Shown one piece after another: positions 55,038-64,000 of a DNA stretch of 64,000 nucleotides. Position 1 is the first letter of the stretch; each line of letters starts with the position of its first letter. Under the pieces are notes generated by a model that did no database searches, had not been told where the DNA came from, and worked only from the letters and a program-made list of their open reading frames with translations. Location: contig CBDAUN010000003.1 in assembly GCA_965200645.1 (NCBI GenBank), positions 124,001 to 188,000 on the forward strand, written 5' to 3'. This DNA comes from CBDAUN01 sp965200645. GTDB taxonomy: Bacteria > Pseudomonadota > Gammaproteobacteria > Arenicellales > JAJDZL01. A program made the translations under genes and the position numbers.

Positions 55038-55747
55038 TGGATGTAAATTCCTCCTTTATATTCTAGGATCAGTGCCAGTGAGTGATGAGAGGAAGTAGAC
55101 ATCTGAATACGTAAACTAACTATTTAGGAAAGAAGAAAAATACAAAATGTCGCTATGCTTGGATGTCTCGCTTATACCGGAATGGGGAATTCGTTCATAA
55201 TGTAGTTTATCGTTGTATCGGCAAAGATGGTCGCACCTTAGCGCGTAATAATGGCAGTGAGTCATTCTGGTAGGTGCTTAAGTGCTCTGTGTCCAAACCG
55301 CCGTCAACAAATGGATAGCGGACCACTTACCGAATGAACAGCACTTCACCGGCCATACTATGTCTGTCCGCGTAAGTTAAGGTCCGGTCTACGGCATGAA
55401 TTTGGTGATAGTTACCGTTTTTTGGTAGCGTCGCTAAACGGCCACTTTGACACAAACGTAGGGCGACCATATTCTCATTGCAACGTGTAGGAAGCTAATA
55501 GGTCAGTTTGTGCTTTATGTCTTGGTCTTAAGTTGTCATGTTTTTCAGATTGGCTCACAACCTGCCTGAGAATTTACTCCAGACCTCAGCTGTAATCTAA
55601 AGACAAGGATGCGAAATAACGAACATGAATGTGAGGTAGCATGTCTGAACTATTGACAGGTAATGGTTATTTTCGGACGTTCCGTACGCCGTTAACTTTT
55701 CTTTTTTTGGTTGTGAGTATACAAGTTTCGATCCCGGACTGATACCC
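55038..55747. other. intergenic region with decayed coding traces
   Basis: About 700 bases without an intact gene. Around 55145-55270 one frame is open over ~40 codons (CRYAWMSRLYRNGEFVHNV, then YRCIGKDGRTLARNNGSESFW to a stop) and looks like a remnant of a protein I cannot identify. It directly precedes the methylase-type remnant and probably belongs to the same scarred segment. Confidence 0.4.
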
Positions 55748-56899
55748 GTGCTGCGAACCAGCGAAGTCGCACTGAACAGCCATTTGGCCGAGGTTCTGCG
55801 GAGCAAGCATCCACTGTGGAGAAGTTCTCTCCACGTGGAGCAGACGGGTATATTTGCCGCCCATCCGCGGCTACGACCCGATATTTTGATTCAGCCACCG
55901 AACGCACAACCGGTAGTGGTGGAGACTGAGTATGCACCGGCGACGTCCGTTGAAGTTGACGCAAAAACTAGGTTAGGATTGGTTCCACTCAATTCCAAGG
56001 ACCCTGTTGAGCAGGTTATCGCCGTACGCATCCCAGAATTGCTCCGCCGCGACCAAGCCGGCCTAACGGAACGAATTGTTGCCGCCGAGTTTGACTTCTG
56101 CATGATTTCAGGCGATTCGGCCTCTTTGGTTCGTTGGCCGACCGCGGGCTGGCTCACCGGTGGCATCGACGAGATTGTCCGCTGTATCGAGCACGCGATG
56201 GTCTCTCAACGCCTTGTGGGCGAGAGTATAAAAGTTCTAGAAGAAGGTGTTCGCGTTGCAACCAGAGTCGTTCAGGATGCCATGGCGGTCGGCTTCACCG
56301 ATACCGAACCTGTGTTGGGTAAAGTCCTCAACCAGCACCCCGGAGAGCAGACCACCCGTATGGCGATGACCATTATTACCAATGCACTTACTTTTCAGGC
56401 AATGGTGGCAGGAACTTACGGCATTCAATCGGTTGACCAGTTTCCAATAAATACGGATAGTTCGATAAAACCCGAGCCAACTTTAGGCGGACGAGCTTGG
56501 CCTAACTTTCGAGTCAAACAAAGGGAGTGGGAAGAAGCTGTCGTGCTCTGGGCGAACTCCACCCTTGGACTGATCTCCTTTTGGTGGATCGGATCGCGAC
56601 AGCAACAGGGTCGTGCTATGCTCACGATTAGCAAGTTGCCCAGCCTCGCAATGCTGGAGGTAAGTGCATTTCCGCTCAATAAACTGAAGCAAGCTAAGGA
56701 GATTTTCCAGCATTTTCGAAACAAGCCGCTGTTGCCGGCGAATGAAGCATATCGCGATGGTGTACGTCATGAACTGGACCGGGCTGTCTTGGTCGATTTA
56801 CACGACTTGCCGGAGGCAATGCTTTCATCCTTGGACACCTTGCGCCGCCAATGGTGTGCAGAACCATCCGTGCACGGTGGAAAGAGTACAGCAATGTAG
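55748..56899 (+). pseudogene. apparent internally deleted remnant of a DNA N6-methylase-type defence/restriction protein
   Basis: 383 residues. The first ~230 have a nuclease-like N-terminus (RPDILIQPPNAQPVVVETEY, a D...ExK-like pattern) and a helical section ending ANALTFQAMVAGTYGI. Residues from ~260 on resemble the C-terminal target-recognition part of large N6-adenine DNA methylases (AVVLWANSTLGLISFWWIGSR, LPSLAMLEVSAFPLN). Between them only ~25 residues occur where the full-size proteins carry the complete methyltransferase domain, so I read it as an in-frame deletion product. No NPPY/DPPY motif is present. Codon use is visibly richer in G and C than the neighbours, indicating transfer. 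The start is a GTG; the upstream frame is open to 55668 without a better start. I could be wrong if a short variant of this family exists. Confidence 0.5.
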
Positions 56900-57088
56900 G
56901 TCTTTAGACTTAAGAGTAAAGGTCGGTCGTTACAACAGACGGCATGACTAGTTGTCTGCGATTAACCTCTTATACGCTGGCGGCAAGTGGTGGGAACCGA
57001 TCACGGAAGATCTGGAAGAATAGTGGGATTGTGACACTATTTCCTATAATCTCCTAACGAAGCTATGAATTTCAATTGAGAGTGAGTA

Positions 57089-60000
57089 ATGCAAAAAATT
57101 AAAAAAATTTTGGTTGCCAATCGAAGCGAAATCGCAATTCGGGTATTTCGTGCTGCGACGGAACTTGGAATAGAAACTGTCTCAGTTTATGCAGAACAAG
57201 ACAAGTTTTCTTTGCATCGTTTCAAGTCTGACCAAAGTTTTCTGATCGGTGAAGGACTTGGACCGATTGATGCGTATTTGTATGTTGAGGACATTATCCG
57301 AGTCGCCACTGAATATCGAGTCGATGCCATTCATCCTGGTTATGGATTTCTTTCAGAAAAGCCTGAATTCGTAGAAGCTTGTGAAAAGGCAGGGATCAAA
57401 TTTATCGGCCCCGGTCCAGCGATTATGCGTAAGCTTGGCAACAAAGTTTCTGCTAGAGAAACCGCACAAAAAGCAGGCGTTGCAACACTACCAGCCACCC
57501 CAAGACTTCCCGACGATGATGAGAAAGTCATGTCGTTAGCCAATGGAGTGGGCTACCCAGTGATGATTAAGGCCTCATGGGGCGGTGGCGGCCGTGGCAT
57601 GAGGGTTGTACGAAGTGATGCTGAACTTAAGCAGGCAATTCACCTGGCTCGTCGTGAATCACAAGCAGCTTTCGGAAATTCAGAACTGTATTTGGAAAAG
57701 TTAGTCGAAAACGCAAGGCATGTCGAAGTCCAGTTACTTGGCGACCAACATGGCAATGTTGTTCACCTGTTCGAACGTGACTGTTCTATTCAGCGTCGCA
57801 ATCAAAAAATTATTGAGCGTGCCCCATCTTTGTATCTTTCCTCACAGCAAAGGGATGAGTTGTGCGATGCCGCCGTCAAATTAGCCAAGTCAGTCAATTA
57901 CGTTAATGCTGGCACTGCTGAGTTTCTGTACGACGAAGATACGAAGCAGTTTTATTTCATCGAGGTCAACCCCCGAATTCAGGTAGAACACACGGTGACT
58001 GAAGAAATTACCGGCATTGATATTGTTAAAGCACAGATCAGAATCGCAGAAGGTGCGAGAATCGGGGATACGGTTTTTTCGGGCGTGCCCTCACAAGAAC
58101 ATATCCAGATGAATGGATATGCAATGCAATGTCGCGTCACTACGGAAAACCCCGATGAAAGTTTCATTCCCGATTATGGTCGGATATCGGCCTACAGAGG
58201 AGCCAATGGCTTTGGTATTCGTTTGGATGGCGGCACTGCTTATTCGGGAGCTTTGATCACTCGATACTACGACAGCTTGTTGGAAAAAGTTACTGCTTGG
58301 GCACCCACACCCGAAGAATCAGTCAGTCGTATGAACCGAGCTTTGAAGGAGTTTCGTATTCGGGGCATCGCGACCAATTTGGAGTTTCTTGAAAATCTCA
58401 TCAATCATGAAACGTTCCGCAATGGCACCTATACCACACGATTTATTGATGAGTCGCCTGAGTTGTTGTTTACCCGAAAGCGCCGTGACCGAGCAACTCG
58501 TTTACTCACCTTTATCGCCGATGTAACAGTCAACGGAAATTCGGAAGTAGCAGGACGGCCTAAGCCGCAGGTTTTCCAAACACCCGCGATTCCCGAATGT
58601 GGTGGACTGGAAAAAACTTCGGGCACGAAACAACTGCTTGATGACTTGGGTCCATACGGGCTTGCCAACTGGATGTTGGAACAGAATCGAGTGCTGGTCA
58701 CAGACACCACTTTTCGAGATGCCCACCAGTCCTTGCTTGCAACTCGCTTTCGAACGGATGACTTGGTGAACATATCCGATGCTTATGCGAAAAAATTACC
58801 CCAACTGTTTAGTATCGAAAGCTGGGGTGGAGCGACATTTGATGTATCAATGAGATTCTTACGTGAGTGTCCTTGGCAGAGGCTGGAAGAACTTCGAAAC
58901 AAAATTCCTAACATCATGATGCAGATGCTTTTACGGGGTGCTAATGGTGTCGGATACACCAACTATCCGGATAATGTCGTTAGGGAATTTGTAATTCGCA
59001 GTGCTGAATCTGGAATTGATGTGTTTCGTGTGTTTGATTGCCTGAATTGGGTGGAAAACATGCGTGTTGCTATGGATGCTGTACTTGAAACCGGAAAATT
59101 GCTTGAAGGGGCAATTTGCTATAGCGGTGACATTAACGATCCAAAGCGTCAAAAATACTCACTCACCTACTATGTTGATTTAGCCAAGCAGTTGGCTAAT
59201 GCCGGAGTTCATGTTTTAGGTTTGAAAGATATGGGTGGTTTGGTGACTCCGCAAGCCGCCAAGAAACTGGTTAAGACTCTCAAGGAAGAAACTGGGCTGC
59301 CAATTCATTTCCATACTCACGACACCAGTGGGATCGCGGCATCCAGCGTATTGTCGGCTATTGATGGTGGAGCAGATGCGGTGGACTTGGCTATGGATAC
59401 CCTTTCGGGAACAACTTCACAACCAAATTTAGGATCGGTGGTGAAGGCACTGCGCGGAACCGACAAAGATACAAGACTGGATTCAAGTGCAATTCTTGAG
59501 TTTTCAGCATATTGGGAAAGTGTTCGACACAACTATTTGGCATTCGAAAGCGACCTGCGCTCTGGTGCATCCGAGGTTTATTTACATGAAATGCCTGGCG
59601 GTCAGTTCACAAATCTGAAAGAACAGGCACGCGCCATGGGGTTGGAGTCACGTTGGCACGAAGTCGCGAACGCCTACGCCGAAGTGAATGACATGTTTGG
59701 TGACTTAGTCAAGGTAACGCCTACATCAAAAATGGTCGGAGATATGGCATTACTCATGGTTAGTGCTGGACTGAGTCGGGAAGACGTAGCAGACCCAAAC
59801 AAGGAAATTGCTTTCCCGCAGTCCGTCAAGGCATTTTTTATGGGTGAACTTGGCCAACCCTATGGTGGATTTCCTAAGGATATTCAAAAGAAGGTATTGG
59901 GTGAGGAGCAACCGATTACCAACAGACCGGGTAAGAACTTTGAACCAGCCGATTTCAACAATTTACGGGCAGAGGTGGAAAACAAGGTCGATGGCAAGAT

Positions 60001-60556
60001 TACAGATGAGGAGTTTAATTCCTACTTGATGTATCCATCTGTTTTTGTTGACTATATGGCACATCGTAGAGAATTTGGTCCGGTGCGAATTTTACCCACC
60101 CCCGTGTTTTTCTATGGCATGGAATCACAACAGGAAATTTCTGTGAACTTGGAGCCCGGCAAAACGCTAGTGATTCAATGTCAAGCAATTGGCGAAACCG
60201 ATGATGACGGAAATGTAAGGGTCTTTTTTGAATTAAACGGTCAACCTCGAATTATCAAAGTCCCCAACCGTATGGTTGCTCAAGCAGTGTCGAAGCGTCC
60301 CAAGGGTGATCCGGAAAATCCACTGCATGTCATTTCGCCAATGCCCGGTGTTATTTCATCGGTGAGCACTTCGGTGGGTCATCGTGCCAATCAGGGGGAT
60401 GTACTGATGACCATTGAAGCCATGAAAATGGAAACGTCAATTCGAGCAGAATTCAGTGCAATCGTTAGTGCATTGCAAGTGGCAGTCGGCGATCAGGTAG
60501 ATGCAAAAGATTTGCTGGTTGAGTTTGAATCAACTGATCAAGCCAAATCCGAGTAG
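57089..60556 (+). CDS. pyc: pyruvate carboxylase
   Basis: Single-chain biotin enzyme, 1155 residues, making oxaloacetate from pyruvate and bicarbonate. In order: biotin carboxylase domain (KILVANRSEIAIRVFRAA, ATP-grasp GGGGRGMRVV, EVNPRIQVEHTVTE), carboxyltransferase domain (LLATRFRTDDL, RDAHQSLLATR, GLKDMGG, HTHDTSG) and C-terminal biotinyl domain with the biotin Lys1113 in EAMKMET. Full length and intact. ATG at 57089. Gammaproteobacteria often rely on PEP carboxylase, so a single-chain PYC is a notable anaplerotic choice that fits growth on acetate-like or C2/C3 compounds. Convergent with sixA. Confidence 0.97.
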   Translation: MQKIKKILVANRSEIAIRVFRAATELGIETVSVYAEQDKFSLHRFKSDQSFLIGEGLGPIDAYLYVEDIIRVATEYRVDAIHPGYGFLSEKPEFVEACEKAGIKFIGPGPAIMRKLGNKVSARETAQKAGVATLPATPRLPDDDEKVMSLANGVGYPVMIKASWGGGGRGMRVVRSDAELKQAIHLARRESQAAFGNSELYLEKLVENARHVEVQLLGDQHGNVVHLFERDCSIQRRNQKIIERAPSLYLSSQQRDELCDAAVKLAKSVNYVNAGTAEFLYDEDTKQFYFIEVNPRIQVEHTVTEEITGIDIVKAQIRIAEGARIGDTVFSGVPSQEHIQMNGYAMQCRVTTENPDESFIPDYGRISAYRGANGFGIRLDGGTAYSGALITRYYDSLLEKVTAWAPTPEESVSRMNRALKEFRIRGIATNLEFLENLINHETFRNGTYTTRFIDESPELLFTRKRRDRATRLLTFIADVTVNGNSEVAGRPKPQVFQTPAIPECGGLEKTSGTKQLLDDLGPYGLANWMLEQNRVLVTDTTFRDAHQSLLATRFRTDDLVNISDAYAKKLPQLFSIESWGGATFDVSMRFLRECPWQRLEELRNKIPNIMMQMLLRGANGVGYTNYPDNVVREFVIRSAESGIDVFRVFDCLNWVENMRVAMDAVLETGKLLEGAICYSGDINDPKRQKYSLTYYVDLAKQLANAGVHVLGLKDMGGLVTPQAAKKLVKTLKEETGLPIHFHTHDTSGIAASSVLSAIDGGADAVDLAMDTLSGTTSQPNLGSVVKALRGTDKDTRLDSSAILEFSAYWESVRHNYLAFESDLRSGASEVYLHEMPGGQFTNLKEQARAMGLESRWHEVANAYAEVNDMFGDLVKVTPTSKMVGDMALLMVSAGLSREDVADPNKEIAFPQSVKAFFMGELGQPYGGFPKDIQKKVLGEEQPITNRPGKNFEPADFNNLRAEVENKVDGKITDEEFNSYLMYPSVFVDYMAHRREFGPVRILPTPVFFYGMESQQEISVNLEPGKTLVIQCQAIGETDDDGNVRVFFELNGQPRIIKVPNRMVAQAVSKRPKGDPENPLHVISPMPGVISSVSTSVGHRANQGDVLMTIEAMKMETSIRAEFSAIVSALQVAVGDQVDAKDLLVEFESTDQAKSE

Positions 60557-60602
60557 GAGTCCAGGCAATAGAATCAGTATGTAAGTCGAGTGAGGTAGAG
60601 AT

Positions 60603-61118
60603 CTAAGTGTTGGAAGCTTGTTCAAGCTCACGAGGCACAACAAATTGAATCAGTCTTGCTTGCCCCATTTTTAACTGACTCCAATCATCAATTGGTATAT
60701 CGCACACTACTGTTGCGGCAGTAGGAAATTTCCAAAACTCAAAATTGGACGGTGAGTTTTCGAGAATATCTGCAGCAAATTGGCCAATTCCAGGGTTGTG
60801 TCCTAAAACTAGGACAGGTGACTGTTGCATTGATTGCAAAGCTGACAGTATTGACCTGGAGCCAGCGTGATACAAACTTGAAAGATAGCGAACATCTACA
60901 ACCGGTTCTGGGAGGCATCGCTGAATCCTATTCCACGTCTGCTTTGTTCTTTTCGAAGTGGAACTGATGACTGATGCTGGAATATGACCTTGTGCTGCTA
61001 ACCAATTACCAACTGTAACTGAAGCTCGTTTTCCTCGATTTGACAAAGGCCGGCTATGGTCATCTAGATACGGATTATCCCAACTAGATTTAGCATGCCG
61101 GACAATGATCAAGTGCAT
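60603..61118 (-). CDS. sixA: phosphohistidine phosphatase SixA
   Basis: 171-residue histidine phosphatase. The catalytic RHAKSSW motif is at 7-13 with nucleophile His8; the second His is in GHNPGIG. In E. coli SixA dephosphorylates phosphohistidine on signalling phosphotransfer proteins, including NPr of the nitrogen PTS. Length and motif order are normal. ATG at 61118. Convergent with pyc, 46 bases between stops. Confidence 0.92.
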   Translation of the reverse strand: MHLIIVRHAKSSWDNPYLDDHSRPLSNRGKRASVTVGNWLAAQGHIPASVISSTSKRTKQTWNRIQRCLPEPVVDVRYLSSLYHAGSRSILSALQSMQQSPVLVLGHNPGIGQFAADILENSPSNFEFWKFPTAATVVCDIPIDDWSQLKMGQARLIQFVVPRELEQASNT

Positions 61119-61427
61119 AAGATACTGATTAACTGGTTCAATTCAACAAATTTTAACTTCTCATAGGTTTGAAGTAAGGTAATTTTTTTCAATCCACATC
61201 AAATTTAGTAAGACTTTGCTGATAGATAAGAGTGTAGACAGAATTAGGCTAGCGCACCTAGACAAAGTAGGCAAACTGAAGTGGCTAGGAGACTCAAACT
61301 AGAACATCGATAATTTAGAGACTTAGTTCTATTCTAATTTGGATGCCAAATGTCCCAATTGGACAAGTTGTTATAATCTCAAATTACTGAATTGAACATC
61401 ACTGAATTGGTGAAAAGTACAATAAAA
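61119..61427. other. divergent intergenic region sixA / sauS-like
   Basis: About 310 bases, promoters of both genes; no credible gene or clear operator recognised. Confidence 0.5.
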
Positions 61428-62828
61428 ATGAACGCCACAATTGAACAATTGACTGCTAACGCACGTCGTGCAATGCAGGAGTTTAGAAACGCAAATCAAA
61501 TTCGTGTTGATGAGGCTGTGACTGCTGTGGCATGGGCGTTATACAACGACGACAATGCAACCCTTCTTGCCGAGTTGGCCGTGTGTGATACCGGTCTTGG
61601 GAATGTAACGGATAAGATCACCAAGAATAAACGCAAAACGTTTGGAACATTACGGGACTTGAGCAGAGTTCGGACCGTCGGAATCATTGCAGAACACGCA
61701 GACCGTGGTTTGGTCGAGTATGCCAAACCTGTAGGAGTGGTTGCTGCAATCACACCGTCTACGAATCCGGCAGCCACTCCGGTCAACAAATGCATGATGG
61801 CAATAAAGGGTCGCAATGCGATTATTGTTGCTCCATCCCCTTCGGGTTGGAAAACTACCAATCGAGCAGTAGAACTGATGCGCGGTGAACTAGCTGCAGT
61901 AGGTGCACCGGAAGATTTAATTCAAGTATTGCCTGCCCCCGTCAATCGTGAACTCACCGAAGCTTTGATGCGAGCGGTTGAAATGGTTGTTGTTACCGGG
62001 TCTCAGAATAATGTGAGAGGGGCTTATCGAAGCGGCACTCCTGCCATAGGAGTAGGAGCCGGAAACGTACCGGTCATTATTGATGAAACCGCGAATGTAT
62101 CCGCTGCCGCAGAGTTAATTTGCATGTCAAAGACTTTTGATAATGGCACTTCATGTTCATCTGAAAACTCTGTGGTGATTGTTGATGAAGTTTATGAACA
62201 GGCGATAGATGCGTTCAGAGAACAGGGCGGATATATCGCAACGAGTGAAGAGAAACAGCGAATAGTTCAGTCTTTGTGGACTAACGGCACCCTAAATCGA
62301 GCACTGATTGCGAAAGACCCCAGCGTGTTCTTGGAAGTTTGTGAATTGTCCGATGCATCTCGAAATACGAAGTTTATTGTTGTTGAGGAATCAGGTGTCG
62401 GACCCGAATACCCGCTATCTGGAGAAAAGCTTTCAATTGTGTTGACTGCTTATCGCGTCGGTAGCTTTGAACAGGCGCGTGACAAAGTTCGCGAGATCCT
62501 CAATTATCAAGGAGCAGGGCATTCATGCGGAATTCATACAACGCTACCAGACAGAACGCGTCAACTGGCAGAAGAGTTAGACGTAGTTCGGGTGCTTGTA
62601 AATCAAGCGCATACGTTCGGCAACGGTGGAGGATTCAACAGTGGTTTGAACTTCACCTTAAGCATGGGTTGTGGTACTTGGGGTGGAAACAGCATCAGTG
62701 AAAACCTTAACTACAGACACTTTATCAACATTACTCACTTATCGACAGAAATCCCAGTCGATAAGCCAAGCGAAGAAAGTCTTTTCGGAGAATTTCTTAG
62801 AAAGCACCACCCTGAACTTGCTCATTAA
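61428..62828 (+). CDS. sauS: acylating aldehyde dehydrogenase, probable sulfoacetaldehyde dehydrogenase
   Basis: 466-residue CoA-acylating NAD(P)-dependent aldehyde dehydrogenase of the EutE/PduP/SauS group: GVVAAITPSTNPAATPVNK, IIVAPSPSGWKTT, SQNNVRGAYRSGTPAIGVG and the catalytic Cys in NGTSCSSENS. The downstream CoA ligase, nine bases after the stop, matches the SauS-SauT pair of sulfoacetate catabolism (sulfoacetate to sulfoacetyl-CoA to sulfoacetaldehyde). A relative acting on another C2 aldehyde cannot be excluded, and no xsc/sauU is in the window. I use the ATG at 61428; TTG at 61392 would add 12 residues. Confidence 0.85.
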   Translation: MNATIEQLTANARRAMQEFRNANQIRVDEAVTAVAWALYNDDNATLLAELAVCDTGLGNVTDKITKNKRKTFGTLRDLSRVRTVGIIAEHADRGLVEYAKPVGVVAAITPSTNPAATPVNKCMMAIKGRNAIIVAPSPSGWKTTNRAVELMRGELAAVGAPEDLIQVLPAPVNRELTEALMRAVEMVVVTGSQNNVRGAYRSGTPAIGVGAGNVPVIIDETANVSAAAELICMSKTFDNGTSCSSENSVVIVDEVYEQAIDAFREQGGYIATSEEKQRIVQSLWTNGTLNRALIAKDPSVFLEVCELSDASRNTKFIVVEESGVGPEYPLSGEKLSIVLTAYRVGSFEQARDKVREILNYQGAGHSCGIHTTLPDRTRQLAEELDVVRVLVNQAHTFGNGGGFNSGLNFTLSMGCGTWGGNSISENLNYRHFINITHLSTEIPVDKPSEESLFGEFLRKHHPELAH

Positions 62829-62836
62829 GGGTTCTA

Positions 62837-64000
62837 ATGTCTGAAACGTTTCGGTCATTGATTGATCGGCGTGCGATCGAGCATCCTGACAAAGACTTTC
62901 TTATTGACCCCAATGCCAGTCTGAATTTGACTTACGCCGATCTTCAGCTTCGGTGTTGGCAATTTTCAGAACTACTTCGCGCACAAGGTATGAAGCAGGG
63001 TGACCATGTAGCATTCATGCTTGACAATGGAATTTGGACATCGATTGTTATGCTTGGAACCATGTATGCGGGTTGCGTGACGGTCCCCTTAAATGTTGTA
63101 GCAAGTCCTGCAAACTTGTCTTTTGCATTGAAGAATTCTCGCTCTTCACTCGTATTTGTTTCGTACCATCACAAGCAATTATTCGATTCAATTCATACTG
63201 GCGAATCAAAAGCAGAAATTCAAGTTCAATTAGTAGACTCTGAGTTGGGGTTTGATCTACCTGAGGTAAATCATAAGGAAGAGACAAACGGAGGAATCCA
63301 ATTCAGTGATGCAGCGATGATTCTGCATACATCGGGAACGGTAGGGATGCCGAAGGGAACAGTTCTTACCCACCAAAACTTAATCGCTGGTGGAAAGAAC
63401 GTAATCCTTGCCCATCAAGTGACCGAGCACGACCGAGCACTTTGTGTGTTACCGCTTTATCACATTAATGGCCAAGTGGTGACAGTGGTTGCACCTTTAG
63501 TTTCGGGCTCAAGCGTAGTCATGCCGCATAAATTCAGTACATCCGAATTTTGGAATTTAGTCGAAGAGTTTCACTGCACTTGGATCAGTATTGTTCCGAC
63601 TATGGCTAAGTTTTTGCTCGACGCTGCTCACAATAATCCAGAAATTGAAGATCAGGTTCAAAAATTGGAGTGCCTTAGATTTGCCCGTTCAGCATCCTCC
63701 GCTATGCCTGCTGGAATGCACAAGGATTTTGAAGAAACCTTTCGAATTCCGCTGTTTGAGACGATGGGACTCACTGAAACGGCAGCTCCGATATTAGCGA
63801 ATCCTGTTCCCCCTGGTGAAAGAATATCAGGTTCGGTTGGCATTCCTTTTGGCGACGATGTCAAGATAGTGGACGATCATTTCAATTCCGTTCCATTTGA
63901 CACGGTCGGAGAAATTATTGTTCGTGGCGATAACGTTTTTTCACACTACTTTGAAGATACTGAAGCTACTCAACGTTCTTTAACTCCAGATGGCTGGTTT
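62837..64000 (+). CDS. sauT: AMP-dependent CoA ligase, probable sulfoacetate-CoA ligase, truncated by the window end
   Basis: 388 codons readable from the ATG at 62837, with no stop, so the gene runs off the window. Adenylate-forming enzyme: P-loop LHTSGTVGMPKGTVLTHQN, MGLTETAAP (A5 motif), SGSVGIPFGDDVKIVD and VGEIIVRGDNVFSHYF. The C-terminal subdomain with the catalytic Lys is missing here. It follows the acylating aldehyde dehydrogenase by eight bases, same strand, which matches the sauS-sauT arrangement. The specific acid is inferred only from this pairing; other carboxylates (for example oxalate or malonate) are possible. Confidence 0.88.
   Translation, partial: MSETFRSLIDRRAIEHPDKDFLIDPNASLNLTYADLQLRCWQFSELLRAQGMKQGDHVAFMLDNGIWTSIVMLGTMYAGCVTVPLNVVASPANLSFALKNSRSSLVFVSYHHKQLFDSIHTGESKAEIQVQLVDSELGFDLPEVNHKEETNGGIQFSDAAMILHTSGTVGMPKGTVLTHQNLIAGGKNVILAHQVTEHDRALCVLPLYHINGQVVTVVAPLVSGSSVVMPHKFSTSEFWNLVEEFHCTWISIVPTMAKFLLDAAHNNPEIEDQVQKLECLRFARSASSAMPAGMHKDFEETFRIPLFETMGLTETAAPILANPVPPGERISGSVGIPFGDDVKIVDDHFNSVPFDTVGEIIVRGDNVFSHYFEDTEATQRSLTPDGWF

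Noticed and set aside
1..64000. CRISPR array or cas genes
   Set aside because: No regularly spaced repeats with unique spacers and no Cas-like protein were seen.

Overview
The window looks like a chromosomal segment of an aerobic, probably marine gammaproteobacterium of moderately low G+C content. The main reason is the order pepA-holC-valS divergent from lptF-lptG, a typical gammaproteobacterial arrangement. A cytoplasmic BisC-like molybdoenzyme, SixA, a thiopurine-methyltransferase family protein and a PotFGHI-type transporter fit the same picture. I cannot name the genus.

Layout. 1-813: 5' part of a type IC restriction-modification methylase gene (hsdM), broken at a run of nine G. 1218-8363: housekeeping block valS, holC, pepA | lptF, lptG, followed by tRNA-Arg(CCU), a hotdog thioesterase and an HlyU-family protein. 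10008-13727: B12-dependent acyl-CoA mutase (large subunit, cobalamin subunit, MeaB chaperone) with a thioredoxin-like protein. 13928-18685: aryl/acyl-CoA ligase, 4-hydroxybenzoyl-CoA-type thioesterase, maleylacetoacetate isomerase, tungsten aldehyde oxidoreductase and its MoaD-like partner. 18823-25700: a two-domain redoxin, a polyamine-type ABC transporter and a convergent gene encoding a TetR regulator fused to a Rieske oxygenase. 26089-30495: acs and a BisC-like reductase. 30694-36312: a 1872-residue tandem UvrA. 36313-39298: a gene-poor repeat region with an Rpn/YhgA-family gene and the remains of a second copy.

39274-49167 is one co-oriented block of ten genes for corrinoid-dependent demethylation to tetrahydrofolate: an unknown protein, a MetF-like reductase, an aquaporin, a MetH-activation-like protein, a pterin-binding methyltransferase, a UroD-type methyltransferase, a corrinoid protein, a ferredoxin-domain corrinoid activator, a CobW-type GTPase and a GntR regulator. 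The parts resemble a chloromethane (Cmu) or O-demethylase system, but the substrate is unknown. Downstream lie a TPMT-family methyltransferase, a 'virulence factor' family protein, glycerate 2-kinase, a DmdC-like acyl-CoA dehydrogenase, csaA and an Fe(II)/2-oxoglutarate oxygenase.

55748-56899 is a foreign-looking, apparently internally deleted remnant of a DNA-methylase-type defence gene. The window ends with pyruvate carboxylase, sixA and a sauS-sauT-like pair (acylating aldehyde dehydrogenase and CoA ligase), which suggests use of sulfoacetate or a similar C2 acid.

Taken together the accessory genes describe a heterotroph that imports and strips small organic nitrogen, sulfur and methyl compounds. 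It channels carbon through CoA thioesters (several ligases, thioesterases, acs, mutase, pyruvate carboxylase) and methyl groups through folate. The strongest candidates for something undescribed are the TetR-Rieske fusion, the corrinoid/aquaporin methyl-transfer operon, the mutase with altered substrate-pocket residues and the tandem UvrA. All functional calls come from reading translated sequence and motifs by eye; no database search was run.
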